64,000 nt of DNA. It comes from Blastomyces gilchristii SLH14081 (Eukaryota; Ascomycota; Eurotiomycetes; Onygenales; Ajellomycetaceae). The notes below the pieces were generated by a model. The model searched no databases, was not told the origin of the DNA, and saw only the letters and a program-made list of their open reading frames with translations. The stretch spans positions 2,064,875-2,128,874 of the forward strand of contig NW_003101676.1 in the NCBI RefSeq assembly GCF_000003855.2, in the 5' to 3' direction. A program made the position numbers and the translations under genes. Within the stretch, counting starts at the first letter, position 1, and the number at the start of each line of letters is the position of its first letter. This document shows, in pieces, positions 1 to 12,558 of the stretch.

Positions 1-2207
1 TCACATAGTCTCTGATCAGATATATGTAAATATGTCTAGATTCTCTATCAATGATTCTTACACTGCAGCGCATTTCTGTAATTCCGATATTAATAGAAGA
101 TAAGTCTCTGAGTATTTACAAAATCTGAGTAATTAAGACAATGCAAATGCTATAAATTCATAATAAGAGTTATTCTGAGTAGATGAGCTCTCTCTTTACA
201 TCTCAATAATTTTGAAACTGAATACTTTAGTATAACTGAGAAAGTGAACACAGCTTTATAAGAAGTATCTGATAATATATATAAATAATCAGTCTTCAAG
301 ACTCTGCTATAACTGTGCACACTCTGATATTTAACTTTCTTACAGTCTGTACAATTTCAGCAGTCTTTATATCAAATATAATAATTATCTGTATTATGAG
401 CATGATACTCTTTACTTCTTTAAAGAGAAGAATTAATAGTTGTGAAGAGATTGAGTATTATAGATAATAAGAATATAAGTATAAATTTTCCTTATTTTTT
501 CTTTATTAATTACTAAATTGTATTCACAGCTCAGTTTTTATTTGTCTTTATTTTATAACTTAATAATAATATGATTTCTTCTTCTCTTTATGTATGCTGC
601 AGACTGTTCATCTTAGTAGAAACTTATTATCTTTATAGAGTAGAGTTTGTAAATGATAGTATTAATATCTTTATTATAATTAGATTCTTAGTGAAGACTG
701 TATCATTCTGACTTATTGAAATTTATAATATGAAAGTTATATCTCAGCTTTCACAGATATCTTATATACTTAGATAATTATTAAGTGAACTTGTTCATCT
801 TATCAGAATACTTGTATCACTGAATCTTGAATCAGAGCTTATAATCTTACTTCTCTAAGTCAATAATTTCTTTAATCTGATATTCTCTTTCACTCTTTAA
901 TACTTTATAAATAGAGTGATGAGTTATAGAGTTCTCTTTTAAGAATTTCTTATATTCACAGAGTAAAGAGATATGAAGAATATTATATATTTATAACTTA
1001 GATAACAGATTCAATCTATAGAACTATAAGCTAATTTTCTTTATAATCTTATAAGACTCTGTCTATAAGAGATTTAGCTTCTTACTAGATCTCTATATAA
1101 TAATGTTTTTCAGACTTAGTCAGACTCTATTATCTTTCTTAAAACTCTTTATAATATACTTAAAGTAAGAGTAACTCTTTTAATACTCTTAAGTGTTTTT
1201 CAAGAATTTACAGACTTTCTTCTGAATATTCTGAATTCTCTCAGTCTATTCACAGATATTATCACACTCTATAGTATACTCTCACAGATTTATTAAGATT
1301 ATCTATAAGTAAGTCTCAGTGAGTATTATGAAGAGAGTTTTACTTATACTAACATGCTTTAAGTTATTATATATAAACTCTGTGAGTGATAATTAATACA
1401 CTTATTTATTCTGATTGTAATTAATAAAGCACTGCAGATACTGTTTTAAAATACTTATCAGATATTCTATCTGATTATCTGTCTATTAATAAAAAGTTAT
1501 ACTTAGATCTTATCAGATCTTTAGTATAATTATCAGATCAGATCAGAACTCTATTACAAAGATTAATTCGCTATTTAAGATAATGTTTATAGATAACTCA
1601 TACAATCAGATTACATTACAGATGAAGATATAAGTTAAATTCTTTAACTTTAAGTTCTTATAAGTGAGTATAAAGTGTGTTACCTTAATAAAGTAATCTA
1701 TTACCATCAGCACACTGTTAAAACAGGTATTATATATATTCTTACTTTCAGAGAGACTTATAAAAGTGTTTATTTCTACCTATTCTCAAGATTTCTACAG
1801 AATAAGTAGAGAAGTAAGTTCTTTATATAATCTGAATCACACTACTTATAAATTCTGATAAATAGTATAAGAATTCACTATCTTCTTTATAAGTTCTTAT
1901 ATCTTCAGTTAGATGTATTTTCTTATAAGTAACTTATAAGTTCTAGTATCTGTAAAATAAATCACTAGAGAAGAGTTATAATACTTTTTAACAAGTTTTA
2001 TATATAGAATCTCATTTATAGATATATAAATTCAGTTCTCTCTTTATAAGAGATTATTTAAGTCTCTTTAATTCTTTATTTCTGCAGAATTGATCTCTGC
2101 TATAATCAGTTTCTGAATATACTGAGTATATTTATTCTTTAGTTACAGTTCTGACAATCTGAATAGAAGATTTTATAAAGACTTATACTCTGTTTTCTCT
2201 TATATCA

Positions 2208-3279
2208 TTATTATTATTATTATTATTCTTCAATTATAGATGTATGCAGTCAGAGACTATGATATCTATCTAAGAATCTTTAGTTCTCAGGGTTTTTCCT
2301 ATATCTATAGAGTCAACTATTATACACTTATTAATTTCAGATATACAAAATCAGAAAATTCCAGCTCAGAATATAAAAACTGTTTATAAATTACAGTATT
2401 TCAACACCTTTTAATACTTTGAAATCATTTAAAAATATCATGACAAAGAAAAAGAGAACATAGTCTTAAAGATAGACACATTAAATAGATAGATAGAAAA
2501 GAATAGAAAGAAACAAGTACAGTAAAGAGAGCTACAGAATAAGATCTCTGCAGTTTACATCTTAAGCTATATACATATTTTAACACTCTATATAACTGAC
2601 TGTTATCTCTGTTCTCTCAGACCTGCTTCAGAGGTTATCATTTCTTCTAAAGAGTCACTGCTCAGCTAGCTTCTGTAACTAGCTTACTCATAAGTGAGAT
2701 TCTCACTAAGAATAACATCAGAGCTACTCAATTCTAGTTAAGTCTCTAATCTTCTAACTATCAATCTCAGCATTTAAGTCTATCAATTGACTGTCACAGT
2801 CTTGCTTATACTAATCATCTATTAAGAGCATCTAGGCCTTGTCTCACCTAGGTTCTTACTAGGCTCAGAGTGTTCTAATCAGATAGTTTTTAAATCTCAT
2901 TCTCTAAAAGTGAGTGTCTAGAGTGAGAGAGATGAGACCTGACCAGTTAAGCTTGATAATGATTCACTATTCTGTGAGCACTCTAGATCTCAATCACTCT
3001 AGTACTGATCTAACTTGAAGCATCTGAGAGGCTGTTAATTCTAAGATCAGTGAGAATTAGCACTCAGAAACCTCTGAGATGAATATCTTAAGCTTGATAA
3101 TGATTCACTATAGTGCACCTGAGGGCCTTCAGTACTGTTTTATGACTTAACAGTAGAAGCTGTGGTTAAGATGGCCCTTGCAGGGTTCGAACCTGCCCCC
3201 TCTTGACATTTATTCCCCGGGGGGGAAGGCCGCTAATTGAGGCTTCATGATAGCATAGTTAACCACTACGTCACTGAGC
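2208..3279 (-). mobile_element. S1: long tRNA-derived SINE-like element with a LINE-derived 3' tail
   Basis: A 1072 bp element inside B1, flanked by a perfect 12 bp TSD (TCTCTTATATCA at 2196-2207 and 3280-3291). The uninterrupted site is visible in B4 at 32666-32677. On the minus strand it begins with a tRNA-like head (about 3279-3175). The head has a Pol III A-box-like TGACGTAGTGG at 3263-3273 and a B box GGTTCGAACCC at 3183-3193. A ~650 bp unrelated body follows, in which a 24 bp word recurs at 2947 and 3088. The last ~315 bp (2208-2525) match the 3'UTR of the LINE at 11352-11667, including the terminal AAT repeat. This is the classic head/body/LINE-tail SINE plan, though 1.07 kb is long for a SINE. 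The head keeps CpG and CC/GG words, while the body is mutated. Confidence 0.82.
3175..3279 (-). promoter_or_regulatory. tRNA-like head of S1 with internal Pol III A and B boxes
   Basis: The T arm GCAGG-TTCGAAC-CCTGC pairs perfectly, and an A-box-like TGACGTAGTGG (probably TGGCGTAGTGG before mutation) lies about 80 bp upstream of the B box. The 5' and 3' acceptor segments do not pair. The segment starts exactly at the TSD, so it is a SINE head and not a working tRNA gene. Confidence 0.72.
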
Positions 3280-6200
3280 TCTCTTATATCAGATCTTTCA
3301 CAGTACTTCTTAAAGTCTATAAACTCTTCAGATTATAGATACTCTCTCTGAGAATCTTTGTAAATATTCACAAAGTGTTAACTCTCAGTGTTATAAAGAG
3401 AAGTTGTACAGACTTCTTCTCTCTCTTCTTTCTATTCTTTTATAGAGAATTGAGAGACTCTTTAATTAATCTCTTTGTAATACTCAGTCTGAGTATTCTA
3501 TAAAGCTTTTCTATCTTCTCTAGTCTCTCTATATCTGTTATTCTGATTTTCTTAATATAGTCAGATCTGTGAGAGAGTTTATCTGCTAAGTTCTTGGTTT
3601 TCTTAATATACTCTATCTTAAATCAGAATTCACTCAGTATCTGAGCTCAGTGAATTTACTATTATAAGAGTTTCTTAATTAAAGTAAACTATTATAAGAT
3701 ATTATAATCAGTTCTAACTGTAATCACTGTTATAAGACTTTTAAAATAGTAATATCAGTAACAGAAGAATTTCACTATTATAAGAAGCTTTTAATTATAA
3801 ATATTATAGTTAATCTCTGCAGATTACATCTTTTATAAGAAAAAGATTACTGAAACTCAATTCTTATTTAACTGTAGTTATAAGACTATTTCTAAAATTA
3901 TAAAGAAGAAGATATCTATCTTTAATCTGATTAAGAGTAAGAAATTAAAGTGAAACAGTATTACTGTATCTATGAATATCTATTCTAATCTTATAAAAAC
4001 TCTGTAAACTTTTAAAGTAAGAAAGTTCTTACAGCTCTTTCTTCTTAATAATCTTTTCATTCTTTATTTATAGAAAAACTTCTTCTTATTTTCACTCTTC
4101 AGTATATCTGTAAGAGTTCAGAAGATTCTTATAAATACAAAGATAAACTGTCTATAGAAATTAATAAAGCTTAGAAAGATCTGAATCTTATAAATACTAG
4201 TTAACTCTGATTATAATAGAATAATCTCAATCTGTAAAGATTTCATCTGAATATTATCTACAGTGATTATATATTCTAGAAAATTAATTCAGCAGACACT
4301 GAAGTTATACTTTATAAGCTTAATATATAGTTATATCTTATCTAACATCTTTAATATAGTTTATACATGCTCAGTGTGTTCTTTCTTCTTTACAGAGTAT
4401 ATTATAATACTATTCAGATATATTATTACAGAGATATTCAGATATATATGAAGTATTTTAATAATAAAAGACTGAAATACTATAGAAGTATTAGTCAAAT
4501 CAAAAAACATTACTAGATATTCAAATAATCTCAGTATAGTTTTAAAGACAGTTTTTTTTTCATTCTCAGACTGTATTCACAGTTATATATATATATTAAT
4601 TATATTTAGTTATATGAATATAACAGCTCTTATAAGACAGTTGATTATATTCTTAATCAGAGATAGAAGATAGTGACTCTTTATAGTCTTGAAGTTCAGA
4701 TTATAATAGTTTATACACAATCTGAGATCTTTATTCTTCTTCTTTATAAATATTATAGAAGCTTCTGCACAGATTTATAAAGATTAGATAAAGTTATTTT
4801 TCAGATTCTTCTTTATATAAGCTCACAGAGCTTCTGTCTTATGATGAGAGAGTTCATAGATTAATTTCTAGAGAAATTTCTAGTTTTTTATTAAATCTAT
4901 TATCAGATTCTTCTCATAGTGAGATAAAAGCTTAGCTATCTTAGCTGAACTGAATATCTCTATAAGATCTTAATATTTCTCTGATATCTGAAGCTCAGTT
5001 TTCATAACTGTGAAGTTCTCAGATATTTATATAGTTATTATATAGATAATCTTATCTTCTCTAATTAACTTTACAGTATTAATCAATTCTATCTCTGTGA
5101 GTAAGTCTGTTAATACTGATTAAAAGTATAAATAAGACTTATAAACAGCTATGTATGAATTATGTCTTTTAAGTTATATAAATTTTAAATATATATTATC
5201 TGTGATATCTGTAATAATCATAGTTTCTGTAAATCTTCTTCAAGTTCTAGAGAGATTTTATAATTTAATAATAACTCTTATAAGTCTCTCAGCTCTCAGA
5301 TCTGAGTTCTCATACTCTACTTATTATAAGAGCAGATTCTCAGTTTTCATCACTCAGTTTATTTACTCTTTAAGCTTTAGAAACACTATAGTAATCTGAA
5401 ATTCTGAGTTCATCAATACTTCTCATACTTATAGAGTAGTAGTACTGTGATGTAATCTCTCTTTATAAGTATATATTTTCATTAAGAGAGTAACAGATTC
5501 AGATATCAGCTTTAAGACTCTGAAGAAGATAATTACTGACTCTGTTTATAACTTCTCAAATTTCTATTTTAATTTATCAGAATAGTTTATATAGACATAT
5601 TCTAATTTAAAATAGATAAAGTAGAGACTCTTTTTCTTAGTCTCTCTATTATATACTCTATTTATAGAAGCTTATAAAGCTCTTTCTCTCTGCTTAGTAA
5701 TCTGATATAAATCTCTCTATACTCTGTTATCTTTCTCTAATAAGTCTGTTCTCTGTTATTCTAGCTCTTGTAGAGTTGATTAATAGTCTGCTCTTTACAG
5801 ATATATAACTCTCACAGTAATCTATAAATAATTAATAAGAGTTATTAATTTCTTCAGAGTTAAGAGCTTAGAGTCTTACTTAATAAGCTTATTTTATATA
5901 TCTTTATTCAATCTCTTTATAAATATTATCATTCAGATCTTATTTCTGAGCTTTGTTTTCATAGATTTTAATTTATATTATAATTTTATAAAGTGCTATG
6001 AGTAGTCTTTATCAGATTTCTCATCTCTTTTTTTAATATTAATAATTACAGCTCAGACATTCTCTGTTCAGCTTATAAAGTCTCTTAACTTATTCTCTAG
6101 ATAGATTTTAAGAACAGATCAGTGAGATTCTTTATAATTATTCTCTAGATAATTCAGTCAGTTCTTGACTTTAATATAGTAGAGATCTGTTATTGTATAG

Positions 6201-6681
6201 ATAACAGCTTCTTTATTCTTTATATTACATAGTCAGACTTATAAGTCAATTTTAAATACAAATATATAAAGGCTTTTATAGATTGTAATTCAATAGATAA
6301 TCTTAAGTAGTTACAGCTTAAGAAAGTTTCTTTTCAGTTCATAAGTATCTCTGAAGATTATATCTAGAGACTTGATTTAAGAGTGTTTATAGATATTAAG
6401 TATTTCTTATAGAAAAATAGCTTGATTCTGTAAAAGATACTCAAGAATGTTCTTTATTAAGATTAATTTATTTATGAGTTCAGAGAGTTTCTCTGTCACA
6501 GATATAAAGAATAATGTTTTATAAGTAATTAATAAGTTCTCTAAGACTTCTTATACAGAGATTATTCATGATTCAGATAGCTACTTCTGAGTGTCTACAG
6601 TAGAGTTCACAGAGATTAAAGTATATAAGTTTCTAGTTCTTTCAGTTATAACAGACAGTTGCTGACTGACAGAGCTTGAAA

Positions 6682-6938
6682 TGTAAGAATAAGTACTTAC
6701 AGATAATTATTTAAGTATTTACAGCTTGATATGATATATACTAATAGTGACTAGAAGAATTCACAGTAAAAAGATAAATGTAGAGATTAAATATATAATA
6801 GTATTCAAGCTGAGTTATGAATAGTAGTTGTGAACTTCAGTCTATATAGTTGTGTGTACTCAAGAGCCGCTAACTCTATTCATTACATAAGAGATAGAAA
6901 TAAAGGTAAAGAATCCGTAAGAAGCGGGATTTCTTACA
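6682..6938 (-). repeat. B1 5' LTR (family B)
   Basis: 257 bp, with TG...CA ends (TGTAAGAATAAG / GATTTCTTACA) and homologous to five other family B LTR ends here. The outer end at 6938 keeps CpG-containing words such as GCCGC and GAAGCGGG. The inner end at 6682 has lost them. Confidence 0.88.
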
Positions 6939-7400
6939 CTTAGCTTCTGCTTCAGCCTGTCACTGTGTACACAAGGCTTTGATCTTATTTAGAGTTCTTG
7001 TATATATACAGAGTTTTACTTTCAGTTCAGCAGTCTCAGTTGCTTTTCTTACTACTTTAAGTAAACTCTCTGAGAGGTTCTGCATATCTTTCAGTTCAGA
7101 TAGCAGAGAAGAGTATTATTTATATTAACTAGAGAAGATATTCATTTCAGAAGATTTTCATTAATTATACAGTGTCTATTATTTTATAATTTCTGTTATT
7201 ATTATATAACTTCAGTGATAACTATCTCTCTTTTATTCTTCTGAGTAGAGAGTAGACTTCTTTGAATCTGATTTACTACTTTTATTCTCTTTCTCACATC
7301 TTCTTATATTCATATATGTGATATTTATCTGAGTGTGAAGTTTTCTCTCAATAAGCAGAGCAGTATTAATTGAATGCTCTTCTGCTCACTGCTTCTTTAT
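6939..7400. other. AT-rich unassigned sequence right of B1
   Basis: I see no coding stretch. The sequence is continuous with 7907-8556 across the MITE, so both are one older region. It could be the 5' end (LTR or leader) of the copia element whose pol is at 48201-53395, but I could not delimit an LTR. Confidence 0.4.
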
Positions 7401-7906
7401 TAGACTGACCATGTGACCGTGTCTGAGACTAGGACCAGATTTTTTGATAGTTTCATTATCAATTTGACTGATCCCATTACACAGTTTTAACATTAGATAG
7501 TAGTCTCATACAGTTTCAGTGAGACTTACTGTCTACTCTTGTCACATTTTTCAAATGAGATCATGATTTCCACTTCTCAATTTAAATTATTTTTATTGCT
7601 TTAAATGACTTTAAATCTCATTTAAGTGTTACCAAAAAGTGTTACTTTTTAAAAAATTAAAAATAGTCTAAAAAAAACCTTAAAATGGCTAAAAATAGTA
7701 ACTTTATGCCAAGAATGAGACTAAATGAAATCAAATGAAATCACTTTCTCATTTTTTTCAAGTCATGGTTTCATTTTAAGATCTGATATATAGTCACTTT
7801 GCATGTTTTTTTGATGGCTAGTCCCAGCGGGATTCACGCCAAGAAATGTATGAGACCAGACCAAAGGGGATCAAACATGAAATTCATGGTCCCGGCGGCC
7901 AGTCTA
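7401..7906 (+). mobile_element. hAT-family MITE, copy 1
   Basis: 506 bp. The ends are TAGACTGACC... and ...GGCCAGTCTA, flanked by a perfect 8 bp TSD, TTCTTTAT. An 8 bp TSD is the hAT signature. There is no coding capacity. The last ~100 bp and first ~35 bp resemble the ends of the 5.8 kb hAT transposon at 38035-43866, its likely source of transposase. It is lightly mutated compared with the surrounding retroelements. Confidence 0.92.
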
Positions 7907-8556
7907 TTCTTTATATACTTTCTTCTGAGATGTTTTACAATCACTCTGATATGATAACTATAAATTACTTCACAGATGAAATTATTATGTTCTGAAGAAG
8001 TCTGTGCTTCTCACTAGGCTTTAGACATGCTATCAGATGTGATTCAAAGATTGCTTAAGTTAATGTATAGTTACAGACGTACACTGGCTTCTTATATACA
8101 TTATATTAAATTAATTAGTAGCCGCTAGAGCCCCTTTACATTTGTAAGTGTATTTAAAAGCAGCCGCGTTATTATCCGGCGGTCATACATTCTTCTAAAC
8201 CACAACTTAACTAATAGATAATGATTTAAAAATCTGATAATATAAAGAAAGCTGATTATAAGATTGTATATAAAACTCAATGAAAACTGAGCTATAAATA
8301 CTCATTCAATTAAAACTGAACTAAGTTCACAATTACAGTGTTATTAAGATAAGACACTCAGCTATACTATAATAAGTAGTTAAATTAAAATATTAGATAT
8401 ATTAAGCAGATCTTCAATTCAAATTATATAATAAAGTTATTACTATAATAATCACTGATTATAACAATGATATTACACTATATACAAAGTACTGATAAGT
8501 CATACATAATCTAAAGACTTATATATAAATATTCATTTAAATCTATCTTAAGAATC
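7907..8556. other. Older AT-rich host of A3, probably the 5' part of copia element C
   Basis: This is the left flank of the A3 insertion. A3's TSD (GAATC at 8552-8556 and 48201-48205) joins it to the copia gag/protease-like sequence at 48201. A short CpG-retaining patch (GTAGCCGC to CGGCGGTC, about 8120-8190) may be an LTR/leader boundary. No protein was recognised. Confidence 0.5.
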
Positions 8557-8693
8557 TGTGGCGGGCTGCGCCCGATCAATCATATAGACTATTTCATTAC
8601 ACTTCACAGATTCCGCTGTAAGCTCCGATCCTCGGTCGCTGATCCTCGGCCGAAAAACTCATGGAATTTCTATTCTTCTGCTCTGAAGCTCCA
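8557..8693 (+). repeat. A3 5' LTR, left half
   Basis: Begins TGTGGCGGGCTGCGCCCGAT, which includes a short CGGGC/GCCCG hairpin seen at the start of all family A LTRs. It is almost unmutated, unlike the inner end of the same LTR at 36.9 kb. It stops exactly where the B4 LTR begins. Confidence 0.9.
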
Positions 8694-8951
8694 TGTAAGA
8701 ATAAGTGCTCGCAGGCGATTATTCGGGTGTTTGCAGCTTGACGTGATATGTACTGTTAACTACTAGAAGTATTCATGATAGAAAGATAAAATGTAGAAGT
8801 TAAATATATAATAGTATTCAAGCTAAGTTGTAAATAGTATTCATGAACTTCAGTCTATATAGTTGTGTGTAGTCAAGAGCTGCTAACTCTATTAATTACA
8901 TAAGACATAGAAATAGAGATAAAGAATCTGTGAGAAGTGAAATTTCTTATA
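8694..8951 (-). repeat. B4 3' LTR
   Basis: 258 bp with TG...CA-type ends (the inner CA is mutated to TA). The outer end at 8694 keeps GCTCGCAGGCGATTATTCGG. The inner end reads GTGAGAAGTGAAATTTCTTA, where outer ends of other copies have CGCGAGAAGCGGG. Confidence 0.88.
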
Positions 8952-10095
8952 TATTCTTCCCTCTCTAAGACTTCATCTGTGAAGTCTTTCACTGAGTGAT
9001 TTCATAGAATCAGGCTCAGTACTGCAGTAATACTCACTAAAAACTCTTCACATCTATAAAAAAAATCTCAGTGAGAAAAAATCTCTTATTATTAAAAAGA
9101 GAAAAGAGTCTGTTACTTAGTTTCTTATTCTGTGAGATTCTTTATAATCTGCAGATTTTTCCCTGATTATTATACAGATTCATCTCATATCTTTTATACA
9201 GAAGAATTCTGCTTGACTCTCAATTATTTCTGTGAGATTCTTGTGTGATTATCACACAGATTCATCTCACATCTTTCAATCTAAATAATTTCAGTGAATC
9301 TTTAATCATTTTTTCATGAGATTCTTATATAGTCATTATACAGATTCATCTCACAGATAAATCACTTTTTGTGAGATTATTCTCATCAAAGAGAAGTATT
9401 TGTAAGTTTATCTTTCACTTATTCTTATAAATTATCATTCTTTAACACTGTAGAATTGTGAGAAATTTTTCATTCTTTTATTAACTCTGTAGAATTGTAG
9501 AATCAAGATATCTACAGTCTGCAATCACTCTTTATAATCATATAGAAAGATTCAGATCTGCAATTCACAATTACTCTTTATTTACTAGAGTGATCTGACT
9601 GTTTTATAAGATCACTCATAGTATAAATAAACTTCTCTAGAGTAGTATAAATATCTCAGATCTGTTTACAGAATCTCATCTTCTTTTTTCTTTTTCTATA
9701 ACAGCTCTCATTCTTATAACTGTGAGTATCTTTATTCATTTATAAAGTATTTTTATTCAGATGATAGAGAGAGAGTATTTCTGATAATATCTATATATTA
9801 ATTCAAGAACTTTTCAAGAATAAAAGTTTTTTCAATTTTAATATCTTTGTAAATAATGTCTGGCTGCTGCTGAGCTTCTTATGAGTGTCTTTATAACTTC
9901 TCTAACTACTTTTTACTGGCTGATGAAGCAGAGACACTATCACTTATAACAGTATCTTCACTTCTCTCAGCTCTGTCACTGCATCTGATCTTCAGGCCAG
10001 TAATCAACTCTGTGCCTTTCTCAGACCAGATTCTGGCTTTAAGCAGCACAGTTCTGCTCTTTGCTATAAGTCTCTCTGTAAGTAATTTCTTACAG

Positions 10096-11667
10096 TTGGA
10101 AATGAACTGGATTGGAATAGATTTCTTGATTGGAATGAAAATAATTCTTTAAAGAAAATGCCTTCTCAACTGTACAGACTATGCTCTCTGATTAAAAATC
10201 AATTTTCTTCTTTAAATGTTGAAAAAGTTGATCATGAGAAGTTATCTCTCTGGAGAGAAAAGCTTGAATCTCTTATAGACTTGCAAATAAGTGAACTATC
10301 TAAAGAGAAAGAATATGAACCGCATTTGAAGAGGATTTCTACAATCAATATAAAAGACTCTATTCTGATTTATTCAGATGACTCAAAAAATAAGAATTTG
10401 AATAGATTAGGCGCAGGCATTGCTTATTCTGAAGATAATATTAATTTTATCTCAGATTTCTGAAATTTAGGCTGTGAATCTGAAGTCTTTGATGCTGAAC
10501 TATTTGTAATAGTGAAAGCTTTCAAACTCATTGAAATAAAATCTCATAAAAGAGGAAATAGTTGAAAGAGGCAGGATATTCTCTGATAGTCAAGCTGCTT
10601 TAAAAAGACTTAGAAATAGTCAGATTTATAATGATCAAATGAATCTTGAACTGATCTTAAACTCTGTTTTGAAAATTCAAAAGAGAAGAACATCAAAGCT
10701 AATAATTTATCTGCACTGAGTTCCTGCTCATATGAATATTCATGGCAATGAATTGGCTGATTCAGCTGCAAAAAAGGGTGCAGAATTAAGCAGATCTATT
10801 CAAAAAATTGTGTCCTGGTCTTTTATAAAGAGAAAAATAAAAGAATCTTGTTTAGACAAGTGGAATGAAAGCTGGCAGAAACAAAAGAAGAGTATACATT
10901 ATTTAAGATTTGAAACAAAACCCAAGTGGAAATCTTGTTCAATTAAATGTAAAAAGAAAATATTCTCATCTATAATACAGCTGAAACTAGGACATGGCTA
11001 TTTCAAATCTTATATACAAAGATTTGATGATAGATTTGACTCAATAGAATGCTCATTCTGCAATGTAAATTAAAATCCTAAGCATATTGTAATGCACTGT
11101 GCATTATACAACAGTCTCAGAGCCAGATTGAAAGAGAAGTATGATCTAAATCAATTAAATATGAGATTCTTATTCTCAACTGAGACAGGAACTAAATACT
11201 TAATAGACTTTCTATCAGAAACTCAAGCAGCTACAAGAAAATGGCTAAATTCAGAAATATCTGAATATGAAGAGGAGGAAATCAATCAGATATAGTCTGT
11301 TAAAACAGCTATATAGTATCTTTTAATAATTTGTTTTGTTACAGTCTCTCTTGAACTTAATCTTTTTCTTTCAATTCCTTTCTATCTATCTATTTAATGT
11401 GTCTATCTTTAAGACTGTGTTCTCTTTTCCTTTGTCATAATATTGTCAAATGGTTTCAAAGTATCAGAAGATGTTAAAACACTGCAATTTGTAAACAGTT
11501 TTTGTATTCTGAGCTGGAATTTTCTGATTTTGCATATCTGAAATTGATGAATGTATAATAGTTCACTTTACAGATACAGGAAAAATCCTGAGAACTAAAA
11601 GTTCTCAGGTAGATGTCATAGTCTCTGACTGCATACATCTATAATTGAAGAACAATAATAATAATAA
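10096..11667 (+). mobile_element. L1: 5'-truncated Tad-like LINE (non-LTR retrotransposon)
   Basis: 1572 bp inserted in B4's 3' module. It has a perfect 13 bp TSD, TAATTTCTTACAG (10083-10095 and 11668-11680). The empty site is seen in B3 near 30145, as TAATTCCTTACAG on the minus strand. It carries the C-terminal third of ORF2 (RNase H plus zinc-binding tail), a ~370 bp 3'UTR and an (AAT)n tail instead of poly(A). 5' truncation, a TSD longer than 10 bp and a simple-repeat tail fit target-primed reverse transcription. It is far less mutated than its host, so it is a younger insertion. Confidence 0.92.
10098..11295 (+). pseudogene. LINE ORF2 C-terminus: RNase H domain and Cys/His tail
   Basis: The frame is open from the truncation point (10098) into an RNase H fold. 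The first catalytic Asp is in ILIYSDDSK (about 10368). GAGIAY and a FDAELF glutamate follow, then IFSDSQAALKRL, then VPAHMNIHGNELADSAAKKG (about 10722-10780), the signature of LINE RNase H. The tail CSFCNVN...PKHIVMHC (about 11050-11100) is a CCHC-like motif typical of Tad-clade ORF2 ends. Lesions: TGA for TGG at about 10461, a one-base frameshift near 10535-10545, TGA for TGG before VPAH at about 10719, and TAA (likely CAA) at 11071. It ends with a normal stop at 11293-11295. Confidence 0.9.
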
Positions 11668-12558
11668 TAATTTCTTACAGACTCTAGCTAACGGTTTCTA
11701 TAAAACTCTCAGTGCTGTCAGTGCTCTCTGCAGCTCTGCAGATCTACAATCACTCTCTCTCTACTTACACAATCTCTGATCAGATATATATAAATATATC
11801 TAGGTTTTCTATCAATGATTCTTGTGCTGCAGCGCATTTCTGTAATCTCATTATCAATGAGTGATGAATTCTCAGATACCTGTAAAATCCAGGTAATCAA
11901 GATAATATAAATGTTATGAATTTATAATAGAAGTTAATCTAAGCAGATAAGCTCTCTCTTTGTATCTTAATTATTATCAGACTGAATACTTCAGTATAAC
12001 TAAGAAAGCAGATATAGCTTTATAAGAAATATCTGATTACATATATAGATAATCAGTCTTCAAGACTCTGCTGCAACTGTATGTATTCTGATGTTCAGCT
12101 TCTCTGAAGTCTGTGCATTTCCAACAGTCTTTATATTAAATACAATAATTATCTGTACAGTAAGTATAATACTCTCTGCTTTTTTAAAGAGAGAAATTGA
12201 TAGTTATAGACAGATTGAGTATCACAGATATTAAGAATATAAGTGTAGATTTTCTTTATTTTTTCTTTATTAATCTCTAAATTATGTTCACAGTTCTGTT
12301 TTTATTTTCTTTATTTTTTAGCTTTAATAAAAATATAATTTCTTCTTCTCTTTATATACACTGCAGACTGTTTATCTCAGTAGAAACTCATCATCTTATA
12401 GACTAGAGTTTATAAATAACAGTGTTAATATCTTTATTATAAGCAGATTCTTAGTGAAGATCACATTATTCTGACTTATCAGTATTCACAGTATAAAAGT
12501 CATGTCTCAGCTTTCACAGATATCTTATCTACTCAGATAATTCTTAAGTGAACTTATT

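Larger units (their letters stand above)
1..6938 (-). mobile_element. B1: RIP-mutated Ty3/gypsy chromovirus, family B (left end outside window)
   Basis: Degenerate LTR retrotransposon read on the minus strand from its 5' LTR at 6682-6938. It aligns by eye along its length with the better-preserved B3 and with B4. In minus-strand order: Gag with its zinc-knuckle area near 5.6 kb, reverse transcriptase around 5.0-4.1 kb, RNase H and integrase to about 1.0 kb, the chromodomain near 0.95-0.8 kb, then part of the family-specific 3' module in bases 1-780. Its 3' LTR lies left of the window, so the TSD cannot be tested. No reading frame survives; this is the most AT-rich of the B copies. It is interrupted by a SINE-like element at 2208-3279. 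Confidence 0.85.
8952..12558 (-). other. Family B 3' module in B4 (interrupted by a LINE)
   Basis: This is the segment between chromodomain and 3' LTR, colinear with 29340-31165 of B3 (inverted) and with 1-780 of B1. I recognise no family. On the minus strand a frame runs through it as Cys-containing, charged and Gln-rich sequence, with all stops explainable as mutated CAA, CAG, CGA or TGG. The opposite strand also has long fairly open stretches, so the coding strand is unproven. Confidence 0.55.

Noticed and set aside
3165..3290. A possible functional tRNA gene (T arm and B box intact)
   Set aside because: Acceptor halves do not pair, the sequence starts at a TSD, and it is continuous with a LINE-tailed body; it is a SINE head.
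4263..5399. Plus-strand open frames of 62 and 82 codons in B1
   Set aside because: They are antisense to mutated pol, whose homologue in B3 reads as reverse transcriptase on the other strand.
8952..12558. Gag region of a plus-strand retrotransposon following the LTR at 8694
   Set aside because: Colinearity with B1 and B3 shows it is the 3' module of minus-strand B4; its LTR at 8694 is the 3' LTR.
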